A stretch of 64,000 bases of DNA from Zoroaster sp. YZ-2022 (GCA_029582265.1 CM055817.1:61939152-62003151), one strand, 5' to 3'; positions 23,975 through 36,056 are shown, counted from the stretch's first letter. The notes: generated from the sequence alone by a model not told the origin. Numbers and translations: made by a program.

Positions 23975-24047
23975 TTACACCTCAATTGCTGCAGACAAAT
24001 TGCAGACCACCTCCACCACAAACCTGCTCAAGATGCTGCATACTTGA
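23893..24047. repeat. Inverted repeat at the protease 5' end
   Basis: About 45 bases containing ATGCAGCATCTTGACCAGG and TTTGTGGTGGTGGTGGTCTG (23898-23942) reappear in reverse complement at about 24000-24047 (CAGACCACCTCCACCACAAA, then CTGCTCAAGATGCTGCAT). A spacer of about 55 bases includes a duplicated TTACACCTCAA. The arms include coding sequence of the protease, so this is a fold-back duplication of the gene end. Confidence 0.8.
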
Positions 24048-24049
24048 AA

Positions 24050-24524
24050 TCCCTCCTCCCTGTGTCTCATTGAGGAGGACCTCCTCAATTCCCTCCTCAA
24101 TCCCCTTTCATGACAAAATACTTACTCCCTCCACACAAAACTGCACACAAAATACTTACTCCCTCCTCACAAAATACTGCACACTACTCCTGTACTCCCT
24201 CCACACAAAATACTGCACACTATACACATACACATATACATATACATATATACATATACATATATACATATACATATATATATATATATCAATCCCTCCT
24301 CCCTGGCGCGCGTGGGCACGTCTGGGCGCGTGCGTGACTCCCTCCACACAAAATACTGCACACAAAATACTTACTCCCTCAACACAAAATACTGCACACT
24401 ATACACATATACATATACATATATACATATACATATATACATATACATATATACATATACATATATACATATACATATATACATATACATATATACATAT
24501 ACATATATACATATACATATATAC

Positions 24525-24564
<40 letters not shown>

Positions 24565-24835
24565 CTGCACACTATACACATATACATATACATATATACA
24601 TATACATATATACATATACATATATACATATACATATACATATATACATATACATATATACATATATACATATACACATATACATATACATATATACATA
24701 TACACATATATATATATATATACATCATCCCTCCTCAATTCCTCCTCCACTGTACTCCCTCAACACAAAATACTGCACACTATACACATATACATATACA
24801 TATATACATATACATATATACATATACATATATAC

Positions 24836-24873
<38 letters not shown>

Positions 24874-25735
24874 CTGCACACTATACACATATACATATAC
24901 ATATATACATATACATATATACATATACATATATACATATACATATATATATATATATATAAAATACTGCACACTATACACATATACATATACATATATA
25001 CATATACATATATACATATACACATATATATATATATATACATCATCCCTCCTCAATTCCTCCTCCACTGTACTCCCTCAACACAAAATACTGCACACTA
25101 TACACATACATATACATATATACATATACATATATACATATACATATATACATATACATATATATATATATATATAAAATACTGCACACTATACACATAT
25201 ACATATACATATATACATATACATATATACATATACACATATATATATATATATACATCATCCCTCCTCAATTCCTCCTCCACTGTACTCCCTCAACACA
25301 AAATACTGCACACTATACACATATACATATACATATATACATATACATATATACATATACATATATACATATACATATATATATATATATATAAAATACT
25401 GCACACTATACACATATACATATACATATATACATATACATATATACATATACATATATATATATATATATATATATCATCCCTCCTCAATTCCTCCTCC
25501 ACTGTACTCCCTCAACACAAAATACTGCACACTATACACATATACATATACATATATACATATACATATATACATATACATATATATATATATATATAAA
25601 ATACTGCACACTATACACATATACATATACATATATACATATACATGTACATATATACATATACATATATATATATATATATATATCATCCCTCCTCAAT
25701 TCCTCCTCCACTGTACTCCCTCAACACAAAGGAGT
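24050..25735. repeat. TATACA microsatellite with higher-order units
   Basis: Long tracts of (CATATA/TACATA)n are separated by marker segments. One marker (CCCTCCTCAATTCCTCCTCC, continuing to CAACACAAAATACTGCACAC) recurs near 24729, 25046, 25261, 25480 and 25688, giving units of about 208-317 bases. A shorter marker, AAAATACTGCACACTATACA, recurs within each unit. Alternating Tyr/Ile/His open frames on both strands are artefacts of the repeat. Confidence 0.95.
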
Positions 25736-25962
25736 AGTGCGCAAGCGCAGCATGCATATTGATGATTTCGGGCAAGTTGAGACATAATGACACAAAAATA
25801 TAAACACAAAAGAAGACATTCAACTCTTTTTATTATTTTTTTATTCACTTTTTTTTAAAATTCACGTAACAATGAATGGATTACCGATACAAATCACTAT
25901 ATAAAAGAAAACTAAAAAATTATTATAACTCAAAGTATTAATAATTCCCAAGAAAAATATGA

Positions 25963-26270
25963 AGGAATGGTCCAAAGGATCATCCCACCCTCACACTTTT
26001 TATCTAGGAGGAATAGTCCAAAGGATCATCCCCACCATCACACTTTTTATCTAGGAGGAATAGTCCAAAGGATCATCCCCACCATCACACTTTTTATCTA
26101 GGAGGAATAGTCCAAAGGATCATCCCCACCATCACACTTTTTATCTAGGAGGAATGGTCCAAAGGATCATCCCCACCATCACATTTTTTATCTAGGAGGA
26201 ATGGTCCAAAGGATCACACTTTTTATCTAGGAGGAATGGTCCAAAGGATCATCCCCACCATCACACTACT
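25963..26270. repeat. 47-base minisatellite
   Basis: About six copies of a 47-base unit (GGTCCAAAGGATCATCCCCA, then CCATCACACTTTTTATCTAG). Successive GAATAGTCC motifs are exactly 47 bases apart. One unit near 26205 is shortened. Confidence 0.95.
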
Positions 26271-26945
26271 CATTTACTCATTTACTCATTTTACTCATTT
26301 ACTCATTTACTCATTTGCTCATTTCGCTACTCATTTACTCATTTCGCTGCTCATTTACTCATTTTACTCATTTCGCTACTGATTTACTCATTTCGCTACT
26401 CATTTGCTCATTCGCTGCTCATTTACTCATTTACTCATTTACTCATTTACTCATTTCGCTGCTCATTTACTCATTTGCTCATTTCGCTACTCATTTACTC
26501 ATTTCTCTGCTCATTTACTCATTTACTCATTTCGCTGCTCATTTACTCATTTGAGTCTTTACTCATTTACTCATTTTTACTCATTTCGCTACTCATTTGC
26601 TCATTCGCTGCTCATTTACTCATTTACTCATTCGCTGCTCATTTACTCATTTACTCATTTACTCATTTACTCATTTATTCATTTCGCTGCTCATTTACTC
26701 ATTTGAGTCTTTACTCATTTACTCATTTACTCATTTTTACTCATTTCGCTACTCATTTGCTCATTCGCTGCTCATTTACTCATTTACTCATTTGCTCATT
26801 CGCTGCTCATTTACTCATTTACTCATTTACTCATTTTACTCATTTCGCTACTCATTTTGCTCTTTTCACTGAAATACAAACACGAAAGGGTATCGCAAAT
26901 TTACTCATTTACTCATTTATTTCGCTACTCATTTGCTCATTTCTC
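26268..26945. repeat. (ACTCATTT)n microsatellite
   Basis: An 8-base repeat with interspersed CGCTGCTC and CGCTACTC variants over nearly 700 bases. Serine/leucine-rich frames in it are artefacts. It ends about 220 bases before the ATPase gene. Confidence 0.95.
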
Positions 26946-27167
26946 TAAAATAAATTTATGTAATTTAAAACATGTTTTGTGTATATATTTATTTGTTCTA
27001 TTTTATCATTCCTTTTGGAGTTGCAGTTGAAATAAAATAATTATTGGTCTGTTCTTGTGAAAAAAAAAAGGAAAGAAAAAAAATGTATGTTATCTGACTT
27101 ATTTATTTCCTAAGCCCTAGGTCATACTTAAACCAGTTACAAATCCTCTCTGTATTCATTTCATACT

Positions 27168-27815
27168 ATGAACCCGCAAATGAAACATCCCTTCACCTGT
27201 GTGATAGCAGGACCAACCGGCTCAGGCAAAACTCAGTTCGTAAAACGTTTGCTGGTTCCAGCGTATGAAAATGTCATCGAACCTCCACCAGACAACATCG
27301 TGTTGTGCTACGGAGAGTTTCAACATGCTTACGCTCATTTGGCAAACATGGTTCGTGATATACAATTTGTGGAAGGTATTCCAGATGACCTTCATACGAA
27401 AATACATCGATCCAGGAACAATATGATAGTGATCGATGATCTCATGTCTGAAACTGGCAACAGCAAACGGATTACGGAGCTTTTTACCAAGGGCAGTCAT
27501 CATAGAAATCTTTCCATTGTGTTGATTCTCCAAAATTTATTTCATCAGGGCAAAGAAATGCGCACGATTAGTCTCAACGCACATTACCTGATCCTCTTCA
27601 AAAATCCTAGGGACGCTTCCCAGATAAACCATCTGGCAAAACAAATGTATCCCACCAAATCAAAGTTCATGGTCGAAGCCTACCGAGATGCCACTTTACC
27701 ACCCTACGGTTACCTTTTCATTGATCTAAAACCCGAAACGTCCGAGGAAATGAGACTAAGGACCCACATTTTTCCGGTGAGAATCCAATTGTGTATGTCC
27801 CGAAGGTATAAATGA
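27168..27815 (+). CDS. Polinton/Maverick packaging ATPase (A32/FtsK-like)
   Basis: An uninterrupted 215-residue frame. A Walker A motif (AGPTGSGKT, residues about 14-22) and a Walker B motif (NMIVIDDLM, about 84-92) are separated by a normal distance, followed by a polar sensor segment (LILQNLF, about 121-127). This combination is typical of the DNA-packaging ATPase of Polintons and related double-stranded DNA viruses, which drives genome entry into the capsid. The length is near that expected for the family. It is the only Polinton gene here without a stop, frameshift or truncation. The ATG lies directly after non-coding DNA and a short poly-A tract. Downstream genes on the same strand are broken. 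Confidence 0.85.
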   Translation: MNPQMKHPFTCVIAGPTGSGKTQFVKRLLVPAYENVIEPPPDNIVLCYGEFQHAYAHLANMVRDIQFVEGIPDDLHTKIHRSRNNMIVIDDLMSETGNSKRITELFTKGSHHRNLSIVLILQNLFHQGKEMRTISLNAHYLILFKNPRDASQINHLAKQMYPTKSKFMVEAYRDATLPPYGYLFIDLKPETSEEMRLRTHIFPVRIQLCMSRRYK

Positions 27816-27847
27816 AGTGAAGATCCGAGCACGTCATTCATTTGAAG

Positions 27848-28663
27848 ATGTCTAACCGCGTGCGGAACCACGCTCGTACCTACAAGTCCTAGCAAAGGGA
27901 AATACCAAACAGCGTCAGGGTGTGATCCAGGAGCCAGTAAAGAACTTATCGCTTGTGTGTGAGTGTGCCCTCAACATCCTCAATGGGAACATAAGTCTGA
28001 AAACCCGCCGACAAAAGAAAACTAAAAATACAAGCATCACATCAGAGCCCTCGCCACCAAAAAAACTTAGTGTCCAGAAGAAGAAAAAATTCTTCATCAA
28101 AAGGTGGATTCCTGGGTGCATTACTTACCCCTGTTTTGAGTGCACTTGCCGGTCTGCTCTTCAAGTAACGATGCAGCACACCAAGAAAATGGTACTTGTT
28201 CCCCGACGACACTTTCGCAACTGCAAGCTGCAAGACTGTTAGAACAAACTCCAACAACGCGTGTAGTGCACGGTTTGGACGAAGACATGAGGACTCTGCT
28301 CGAAAGGCAGGATATCACAGACGAAGAGAAAATGAAGCTGTATCATCAGACACTTCAGAGGTACACCATTTTAAATCGGCAGAGGAAGGCCCTTTAACCA
28401 TGAACTTGCAAATGAATAGTGATGAATCCAAAGACCAGCCCAAGTTAGAGCGAACACCAGGAGAACCACCCAAGTTAGAACGAGAACCCGTCACCCACTA
28501 TCCTACTAAATTTAAAGCTGAGCTGAAAGGGTACCCTGAGGAGTCGTTCGGTCTACCTCGACTGTTTGCCGAAGCTACACATCTATCACCCCTTTCCCTT
28601 CGAGGTAAGAAAAAGAAGAGAGAGGACCGTAAACAAGCCACCCCGAAATGGACTCCATATTAA
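27848..28663 (+). pseudogene. Polinton small structural protein(s), frameshifted
   Basis: Between the ATPase and the integrase lies a basic protein in pieces. A frame from about 27848 begins MSNRVRNHARTY and is frameshifted near 27895. A basic stretch (KKLSVQKKKKFFIK, about 28061-28102) leads into a small hydrophobic, Gly/Ala/Leu-rich segment beginning GGFLGALL (28103) and ending at TAA 28166-28168. A new start follows at 28171; after a shift near 28205 the frame continues with DEDMRTLLERQDI to TAA near 28395, and a further frame runs to the C-terminal KWTPY (28663). The order basic, hydrophobic, helical is what many Polintons carry between ATPase and integrase; the exact role is not established. 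At least three frame changes are needed, so this is a relic. Confidence 0.6.
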
Positions 28664-28823
28664 AAGATGTATCGAGTCTTTTCTTGTCATTTTGTGTTTT
28701 CGTTCACCATGGACTGTTGTCCTCCCAAGTCCGACTGTGGACCCCAACACTTTCTTAAGAAAATCCGTTGCACATGGGCTTGTTGTCAAAGCACCGTCAT
28801 CATTACAAACTCGGATTCTACCG

Positions 28824-29885
28824 ATGGCGGAGGCATACCTGAAGAAGGTGTATTACGACCCCAAACATCCCGCTGCCTTTGGTGGTGTGGAGGCTGTTTA
28901 CCGCGCTGCAGTAAGAGACGGCATCAATGTCACAAAGAAACAGATAACTGTATGGTTGCGGGAACAGCCGACCTACACGTTGCACAAACCAATACGGAGA
29001 AATTTTAAAAGAAATAGGGTCGAAGTGCATGGCATCGATCACCAATGGCAGGCAGATTTGGTAGATATGTCCTCGCTCAAAGAACACAATCGAGGGTACA
29101 GGTATTTGCTGACGTGCATCGATGTCTTTTCGAAGTATGCGTGGGTCGTTCCTCTGAAAGATAAGACTGGGACAACTTTAGTGAAAGCCATCAAAAAGAT
29201 TTTAAAAGGAGGGAGAAAGCCGCGTCTGCTTCAGACCGATAAGGGTACCGAATTTATCAATGAACAGTTTCAGGCTTTTCTCAAGAAAACGAATATCTAC
29301 TTCTTCACTACCAATAATGAAACCAAAGCCAGCATTGTTGAGAGATTTAACAGAACACTGAAGACAAAAATGTGGAAATATTTCACGGCCAACAACACGT
29401 ACCATACAAAGGTCCTCCCCGCATTACTTTCTGGCTACAATCATTCGTTTCACAGAAGTATAAAATCCACCCCGGCGTCAGTCAATACGTCCAATGTCGA
29501 TCGAATAAGACAGGCGCTGTACACCCCTGACTCCAACCCCTAAAACTGTCTTCAAGTTCGAGGTTGGAGATACGGTTCGCACATCAGCATGGCCGCCAGG
29601 CCTTTCCGTAAGAGTTATTTACCAAGCTGGACCACCGAACTGTTTACCATCAACGCCAGAATCCCCGCCACCCCTGTGTACACGTTGAACGATTATGAGG
29701 GAGAGCAATTGGAGGGAACTTTCTACGAGCAAGAACTACAACATGCAGTTCAGAAGGACGACCTGTACAAAGTTGAAAAAATACTGAAAACCAGAAGGCG
29801 ACGGGGGAACCTAGAATACTTCGTGAAATGGTTTGGATATCCGGAAAAATTCAATAGCTGGGTGTCCAGGTTGCACGCTCTATAA
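28824..29885 (+). pseudogene. Polinton retroviral-type integrase with chromodomain, frameshifted
   Basis: From an ATG at 28824 the frame gives an N-terminal helical segment (FGGVEAVYRAAV), then a DDE integrase core: first Asp in HQWQADLVDM, second Asp in LLQTDKGTEF and Glu in IVERFNRTLK, with about 35 residues between the last two. The core is open to 29541. A different frame covers about 29525-29585 (FKFEVGD), and a third from 29589 carries a chromodomain ending in YFVKWFGYPEKFNSW. Polinton integrases join element ends to the host genome, and a C-terminal chromodomain is usual; that is family knowledge. Two frameshifts, near 29530 and 29580, separate core and chromodomain, so the full enzyme cannot be made. 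Confidence 0.85.
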
Positions 29886-29934
29886 AGACGACCAGAACGT
29901 CAGCCATGTGCCATTTTAAGCAAACGAATGAATC

Positions 29935-30384
29935 ATGGAGGCCGCATTTTACGTGACGCTCCCAAGCAATAGCTCGATGAATGATTATCCCAACAACACT
30001 TTGGCTCACTTCTTTGTAAATTTGCCCTCCCCTCTCACGTTAACGGGAGAATAGGAAGTTGCCATGGCCGAGTTCGTCTATCCACACCGTTGGCTCAAGT
30101 CAATGTATTCGAAGGTGACAATCATATAGTATGTAACGCTGGACCACGGGGTCAGCCACACAGGCACACGATCGAAGAGGGTTACTATTCCACACCTGAA
30201 GAACTTATATCAGCTATTAAGCCCTCTATCGATCACGACGGACAAGTCACCATATTGTACAATAAATACATTCAAAAAATTGTGCTGAAAATACGAGAAA
30301 GGGCAAGAATGATTTTTCGCGGCCGATTAGCGACATTATTTGGATTTAATAACAACGAGAGCATCATGGATGTCCAAACAGCCC
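29935..30384 (+). pseudogene. Polinton capsid-type protein, 5' part
   Basis: From ATG 29935 the frame reads a conserved-looking start (FYVTLPSNSSM) and continues to an in-frame TAG at 30052-30054. After a shift near 30087, a second frame runs to 30384, where a transposon interrupts it. The position after the integrase fits a Polinton structural gene, possibly the minor (penton-type) capsid protein, but I cannot distinguish this from other structural proteins by reading alone. Lesions: one stop, one frameshift and a 1718-base insertion. The 3' part resumes at 32103. Confidence 0.6.
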
Positions 30385-32102
30385 CAGGCCCGTACGCAGG
30401 GGGGGGGGGGTGCGACGGGTGCGTACGCACCCCCCCAAATTACCAAAAGGTCCACATTTTCCGGGGTAAATAATGGTATTTTGATGTAGAAATAACGGTA
30501 CTACTGGCACACGAAAATGGACTTGGCTTAGGCGAAATTCGACTCGGACCTTCCTCCTTGCAATAATGTCAACTAAAAACTTTACGCGGGCGCGTAAAAT
30601 ATGCAAATTATACACATACGCCGCCGCGCCAGGTGGCCGGGCGCGGCCGGATATGGAGGTGGTGCGTAATTTGCATAATCGCTCGACAGCGCGCGCTACA
30701 TAACACACGTACTGTACACGCGTACATGTGTATGTGTACATACTGTACATATACAGTACATGCACACATTGGGCGTATGTCTATCAGCGATGACGTCAGC
30801 GCACCAAGGTGGGTTTTTTTTTCTTACGTTTAAATTTAACAATGTGTTATCTGTACTTGAAAATTACTTGAAAATGAAAACACCCCGTTGTTTATCTAAA
30901 CTACATGTCGTATGCGCAATCGCTTTCGTATCTTCCAGATCGAATCATGTACAATTAACGCTATATATAGCCTACCTGTATCCTCAATTTACCCTAAATG
31001 ACGCACCTAAGGTTATATAATCAACTGGACGGTAACTTACAAATGAAATTAGCAGTTTGGTGTTTCGGTTTGTTTCAGTGAAGGATTCTCTTGTAAAATG
31101 TTGAATTTCAATGCATGATCATACGCGTGGACGTCTTGAGCTATGTTTTTTGAGACGCACAGAATTGTGGTCATCAGAAAATTGATGTTGGTATAATGAC
31201 TCACCCCAAACTGTTAAAGTTCATGGGGGCACAGAAAATGTACCCAAGAAGAAAAACAGTTGAATCATGTTTCATCTTATTCCAGATGGTTGTAAAATTG
31301 TTTTTAATCTTGAAAATAAAAATATTGTTTTCTATTTTTAAAATAAAATGGTATAATTTGGAGAAGCTCTCAAAACTTTTAATCAATATTCTTGAAAACC
31401 CAATAAAATAGAAGGTGGTTAAAATTTTTGCAAAAAGTACTTTAAAACTTTGAAATGTATAAAAATGCTGTTAACATTTTGTCAAATAAAAGATTTCTTT
31501 TCATAACCATGATATTAATGTTAAATTTTTTCAATAATTTTCCACTACCGACGAAATAAACACCAACAAATTAAGTAGTCTTCGTTCACTTCTTTTATAA
31601 GGAATGTGTCCATTTTGAGGATCAGTATTTCTTTAAAAAATCATTGCAAATGCAAAGCATTCAGATATTTTGGTTTCCACAGACAACAGCTTGTTGACGG
31701 CATAGAACAATAAAATCACAGATGTTCGTGGAAAAAAAATGAGGTCAATGTAAATCTCTTACTATTTGTATCTAGTAAAATCAGTGATTAAACAACTTTT
31801 TCCACTTTCACAAGCACTAACTTTCCATTAAATCATACAATTTCACTCTAATTTGTATTTCTGTAACAAGCATGACTTAGATAAGTTTATGCAACCAGTA
31901 ATACGCCATATTTTTTTAAGTTTTCTGAGAAATGCTAAGCCAAAAGTAGGTGCGTCATTTCACGAGTGCGGCGAATTGCGTACATGGACGATACATGTAG
32001 ATGAAAGGGCGCGAAACCGACGTTATATAGTTTCCCAAGGCATTTTTGGTCCCATCAGTACAAATTCGCACCACCCCATAACAAATCCTGCGTACGGGCC
32101 TG
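30385..32102. mobile_element. 1.7 kb inverted-repeat DNA transposon inside the Polinton gene
   Basis: The ends are perfect 16-base inverted repeats (CAGGCCCGTACGCAGG at 30385-30400 and its reverse complement at 32087-32102). The flanks share AGCCC (30380-30384 and 32103-32107), a likely 5-base target duplication. A poly-G run and a second GTGCGTACGCAC palindrome follow the left end. No transposase frame is seen, so it is non-autonomous. Inside are a GC-rich patch (30610-30660) and GTACAT palindromes (30710-30770). The superfamily is unclear, because CAG ends suggest hAT but the duplication is not 8 bases. Confidence 0.85.
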
Positions 32103-32406
32103 AGCCCCTCACACTGTGGACGTTCATCCATTTCACTCCATGTTCGTGTATACTAATATCATCCAGTACAACACGGTAGGTGATAAGAGGGCACCTTTAT
32201 TACGGATCGTGAACGCCGAAGGAAAATATGGAGATATCGTTTCAAAAATATACGACAACCCTCATTACATTCCTCTGAAACAAAAGGTCATTGACACCAT
32301 TGAAATAGATATAAGAGACGACACAGGCGAGCCCATTCCATTTATCAACGGTAGGGTCATCGTGAAACTACACTTCAGACAGCGGCGCTCACCGTACTTC
32401 AACTGA
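32103..32406 (+). pseudogene. Polinton capsid-type protein, 3' part
   Basis: After the transposon end, the same coding frame resumes and stays open to the stop at 32404-32406. It reads HPFHSMFVYTNII, a middle containing VGDKRAPLLRIV, and a C-terminal strand-rich segment with VKLHFRQRR. Allowing for the short target duplication, the reading phase on the two sides of the element agrees, which is strong evidence that one gene was split. The protein is unlikely to function. Confidence 0.65.
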
Positions 32407-32411
32407 TCGCT

Positions 32412-32530
32412 ATGACGAAGCTTAAATACATTCCCTATCACTCTAAACGCTATGAAGATTACTACACACAGCAAGTGGGTCAAGGGTTGCCTGTGTTTAA
32501 AGGACCCGCACGCAGCGCGGGTTTTTGGGC
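32412..32530 (+). CDS. Small Polinton protein, cut by assembly gap
   Basis: An ATG six bases after the previous stop starts MTKLKYIPYHSKRYEDYY, then GQGLPVFKGPARS. The frame is still open at the gap (32531). A short basic protein immediately after the capsid-type gene is common in Polintons. Immediately after the gap the sequence is stop-rich (33031-33080), so its C-terminus cannot be identified. Confidence 0.5.
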
Positions 32531-33030
32531 NNNNNNNNNNNNNNNNNNNNNNNNNNNNNNNNNNNNNNNNNNNNNNNNNNNNNNNNNNNNNNNNNNNNNN
32601 NNNNNNNNNNNNNNNNNNNNNNNNNNNNNNNNNNNNNNNNNNNNNNNNNNNNNNNNNNNNNNNNNNNNNNNNNNNNNNNNNNNNNNNNNNNNNNNNNNNN
32701 NNNNNNNNNNNNNNNNNNNNNNNNNNNNNNNNNNNNNNNNNNNNNNNNNNNNNNNNNNNNNNNNNNNNNNNNNNNNNNNNNNNNNNNNNNNNNNNNNNNN
32801 NNNNNNNNNNNNNNNNNNNNNNNNNNNNNNNNNNNNNNNNNNNNNNNNNNNNNNNNNNNNNNNNNNNNNNNNNNNNNNNNNNNNNNNNNNNNNNNNNNNN
32901 NNNNNNNNNNNNNNNNNNNNNNNNNNNNNNNNNNNNNNNNNNNNNNNNNNNNNNNNNNNNNNNNNNNNNNNNNNNNNNNNNNNNNNNNNNNNNNNNNNNN
33001 NNNNNNNNNNNNNNNNNNNNNNNNNNNNNN
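32531..33030. other. Assembly gap (500 N)
   Basis: A run of exactly 500 N, a placeholder of unknown true length. It falls within the Polinton, where further genes (major capsid, polymerase) might have lain. Open frames spanning it are not real. Confidence 1.
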
Positions 33031-33599
33031 AAACAGATAGAATCACAGCCATAATTAAGAACAGTCTGGAACGAATTTAGCAATACGTATGTGGTTACAT
33101 GTAATGTTGACCGGTCGTCATGCATGTCATGGTCGTGGTTAACGATGGGATTTTGTGTGATTGCGTGACTGCAAAACACACAGAATTAAACAATGGATCC
33201 GGCACAAGAAATCTCCTGTTATTTACGTGTACATGTATTTACGTTTCATCTGACATGTAATACGCAAATAGAGGTAGGCCTATCTACCACTATGTATCGT
33301 TTTCTCAAAAAGGTATGCTGGCCAGTTGGTTACGTTACGAGAGCGTTTTTTGAAAAGGAACATTGCGGCAATCTCGACAGGGCATCTGGCATTGGCTGCG
33401 ATGGCCGCGGTTAAGATCGAGGCTCATTGATCTTTCTGGGCGTTAACCGTATTTCGCGCCGTTTTTTACACAATCGACATTTTAACTTTTGAAAAGCGTA
33501 CGCGGCGCCTTAACCCCTTCCCCCAGCGTACGGTTTGTACGCTCGCTGAAAAATGTTGATAGTGATGAACGGCCCTTAAGGGACAATTGGGAAAGTTGT

Positions 33600-33775
33600 G
33601 TTGATTTGAACGTTGAGGGGATTAGTATCTTTGATTGAACGTTGAGGATTAGTATCTTTGATTTGAACGTTAGGATTAGTATCTTTTGTTGATTTGAACG
33701 TTAGGATTAGTATCTTTGATTTGAACGTTAGGGAGTTAGGATCTTTTGATTTGAACGTTGGTTAAGGATTAGTAT
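33600..33775. repeat. GATTTGAACGTTAGG tandem repeat
   Basis: About six imperfect copies of a unit of roughly 30-35 bases containing TTTGAACGTT, then AGGATTAGTATCTT. Spacing varies through small insertions. Confidence 0.8.
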
Positions 33776-35065
33776 CTTAAATCTGTTAATTATGTTGTAA
33801 TTAATCGTCCTGTTGAAAAGTTTAAACATTTGAATCTGTTCTTTCGCCATATAGGAATTTTTACAAGATTTATTAGTATTTTGCGTCGTACAAGTTTAAG
33901 AATATATGATTGCTCGTTAGCACCCAATTTGCCCTTTCCTAATTAGTGTAATTACAAAACTAATAAGTTTTGTCGTGAAAACGGTGGCGACATAATTATA
34001 GGCCTACATCGAGTATTTCACTAGTTTGGGAAAAAGCGTCACCGCACCGATTTTGAAACCTGCATGTATGACCAGAAACTGAGACTTGTTTGGCCAAATG
34101 AATGATCTACTCGTTTAATAATTAACCTAAAAACAATATTACAAACATGGCAGATATAAGCAGTGGTGGATGACCATTAATATAACGACAATTTTGTGCA
34201 CCACCATTCCTTCTTTGAAAGTACAACAATGGTTGTTTCCGCTAAAATAATGTTCTTAACTTTGCATTCGATTCACCGTATGTACGCAGACCATGTTACC
34301 ACCAAACCATGGAAGGTATGCCATTGCTATTCAAGTAACACCTCCCCCTATTGGCTACTTGAAATGCAATCTAGTGTACTGATTGGATAAATTTGCTGTT
34401 CTTTGATTGGCTGAAAGATACAAACCCTGAATCCCAACTTTGTCACAAATTTCCCAATGGACATTCACACAGTTAAACACACAGCTATTTGCTATTTGAT
34501 TGGTTAAAAGTTCTTACACAAGATCCCTCATTTACATATCTGTTTATTATAAATACAGATGCACCGTGTGTAACATACATCAAAGATATTTGTAGTATCT
34601 TTGGTAACATGCGGACATAAAAACACACTGTCCTGCCCCCCCCCCCCGTGTAGTCAACTGTGTGTACTGCATTGTATGCAGACACACAACTGAACTTTGC
34701 AGGTTCAATGTACATTACATGTATTAATGTTAAGACAACCTGACTGCACTCATTCTTGCGGTGAGTAAAGAAAACAAAATAAACAGTTTATTCCGAGTAT
34801 AACTAAACTAGGCCTATAAAGCATTTGATCTCATTGATCTCCTAAAGTCCTAGTGATAAAATATCATATTGTTTTTGTTTATTGTAACACAGTTAACGGT
34901 TCGTGAACATCCGTAATGTTAGTTTCTGTATTCTTCAGCCGATTTTCATGAAACTTTTTACTTGTCATGCTTGTAAAGTTAGGTCATGTAGGTAGGGACG
35001 AGGCCTATGTTCAGACAGTTTTTTACACGATCTGTCGAATGTGGCCATGAACATGATGAAAACGT

Positions 35066-35172
35066 CTGTAGGTCACCGTTAAAAGGGTTCTGTAGGTCAC
35101 CGTTAAAAGGGTTCTGTAGGTCACCGTTAAAAGGGTTCTGTAGGTCACCGTTAAAAGGGTTCTGTAGGTCTA
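35066..35172. repeat. 25-base tandem repeat, four copies plus a partial one
   Basis: CTGTAGGTCACCGTTAAAAG plus GGTT repeated four times without change, with a diverging fifth. Perfect identity suggests recent expansion. Confidence 0.9.
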
Positions 35173-36056
35173 CCCATTTTGGGGTAGCCTAACTTTTCTT
35201 CATTTTTAATTTTATTCAAAAATATTATTTTCCCATAAGTTCCTTAATTTTTATCTGTAAATAATAGTGTTGGCCATGAAATTTGGCACAAAATGTTTGT
35301 CTTTCAACTTTGGTTGTAAACTGGGACATCACTGTTAGAGGGCGCTGTAACCAGCATTTGGGTCATTTTGTTTGAACGTCGTGATTTGTAACGATTTTGA
35401 CAGAATATTGTGATTTCTTTTAACCACACACACGTAGGCCTACAATAAAGGCAAAAATATTGAGCAAAAAAATACTGAACAAATCTTTAAATAATCATGT
35501 TTTAGGGACAAAATATAGGCCTAAGATATTGCATTTAAACATAATAATAGTATGTGGCCATATTGGATTCCCAAAATGCATTGGAAGTGGTCACATGACT
35601 CAATGTTGTCCAGCATTTGAAAGTTGACCACAAACCAAATATACATAGGCCCTATTGAATATCTTTAAAAAAAAATTAAAGTGGACCTAGTCAAAATAAA
35701 TAGTTGCCATGGCAAACATGAACACCCCAATACTGCAATAGGCCTACCGTTGGTTTTGGCATGAGGGTCCAAAAGAATAGTAAGGAAAAGTCAGAAAATG
35801 TCAGCTTGATCGGACAAAGTGTTCTAGAGATATTATACAAAATATCATGGGGGGGGGGTTAATGGGGGAATTTGGTAAAACATTTTGTTGCCCAATTAAC
35901 AGCGACGTAGCCAGAACTTTTTCAGTGGAGGGGGGGACACAGGGGTATGGGGTTTTTCCCTTTTCTTTTTTTTTCTTTGAGGGAGGCACCATCACTGCTG
36001 CCGGCAATTAAGGATTATTAGCTCAGTTAACTCCAGACATATCTTATTTGTCTCAG

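Larger units (their letters stand above)
33031..36050. other. Non-coding interval between Polinton and NLR-2
   Basis: No gene with a recognisable domain. It holds the two small tandem repeats listed separately, a poly-C tract near 34640 and a G-rich/T-rich patch near 35850-35980 of the kind found at transposon ends. The right end of the Polinton could not be recognised. Confidence 0.4.

Noticed and set aside
23857..25599. 580-codon Tyr/Ile/His-rich frame and its minus-strand counterparts
   Set aside because: A by-product of the TATACA microsatellite.
26315..26948. Serine/leucine-rich frames
   Set aside because: Products of the (ACTCATTT)n array.
32265..33179. 304-codon minus-strand frame and similar ones
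   Set aside because: They cross the run of 500 N and are not real sequence; the same applies to frames across 60719-61218.
35007..35192. Frame with GFCRSPLK repeats
   Set aside because: Translation of the 25-base tandem repeat; it is short and has no domain.
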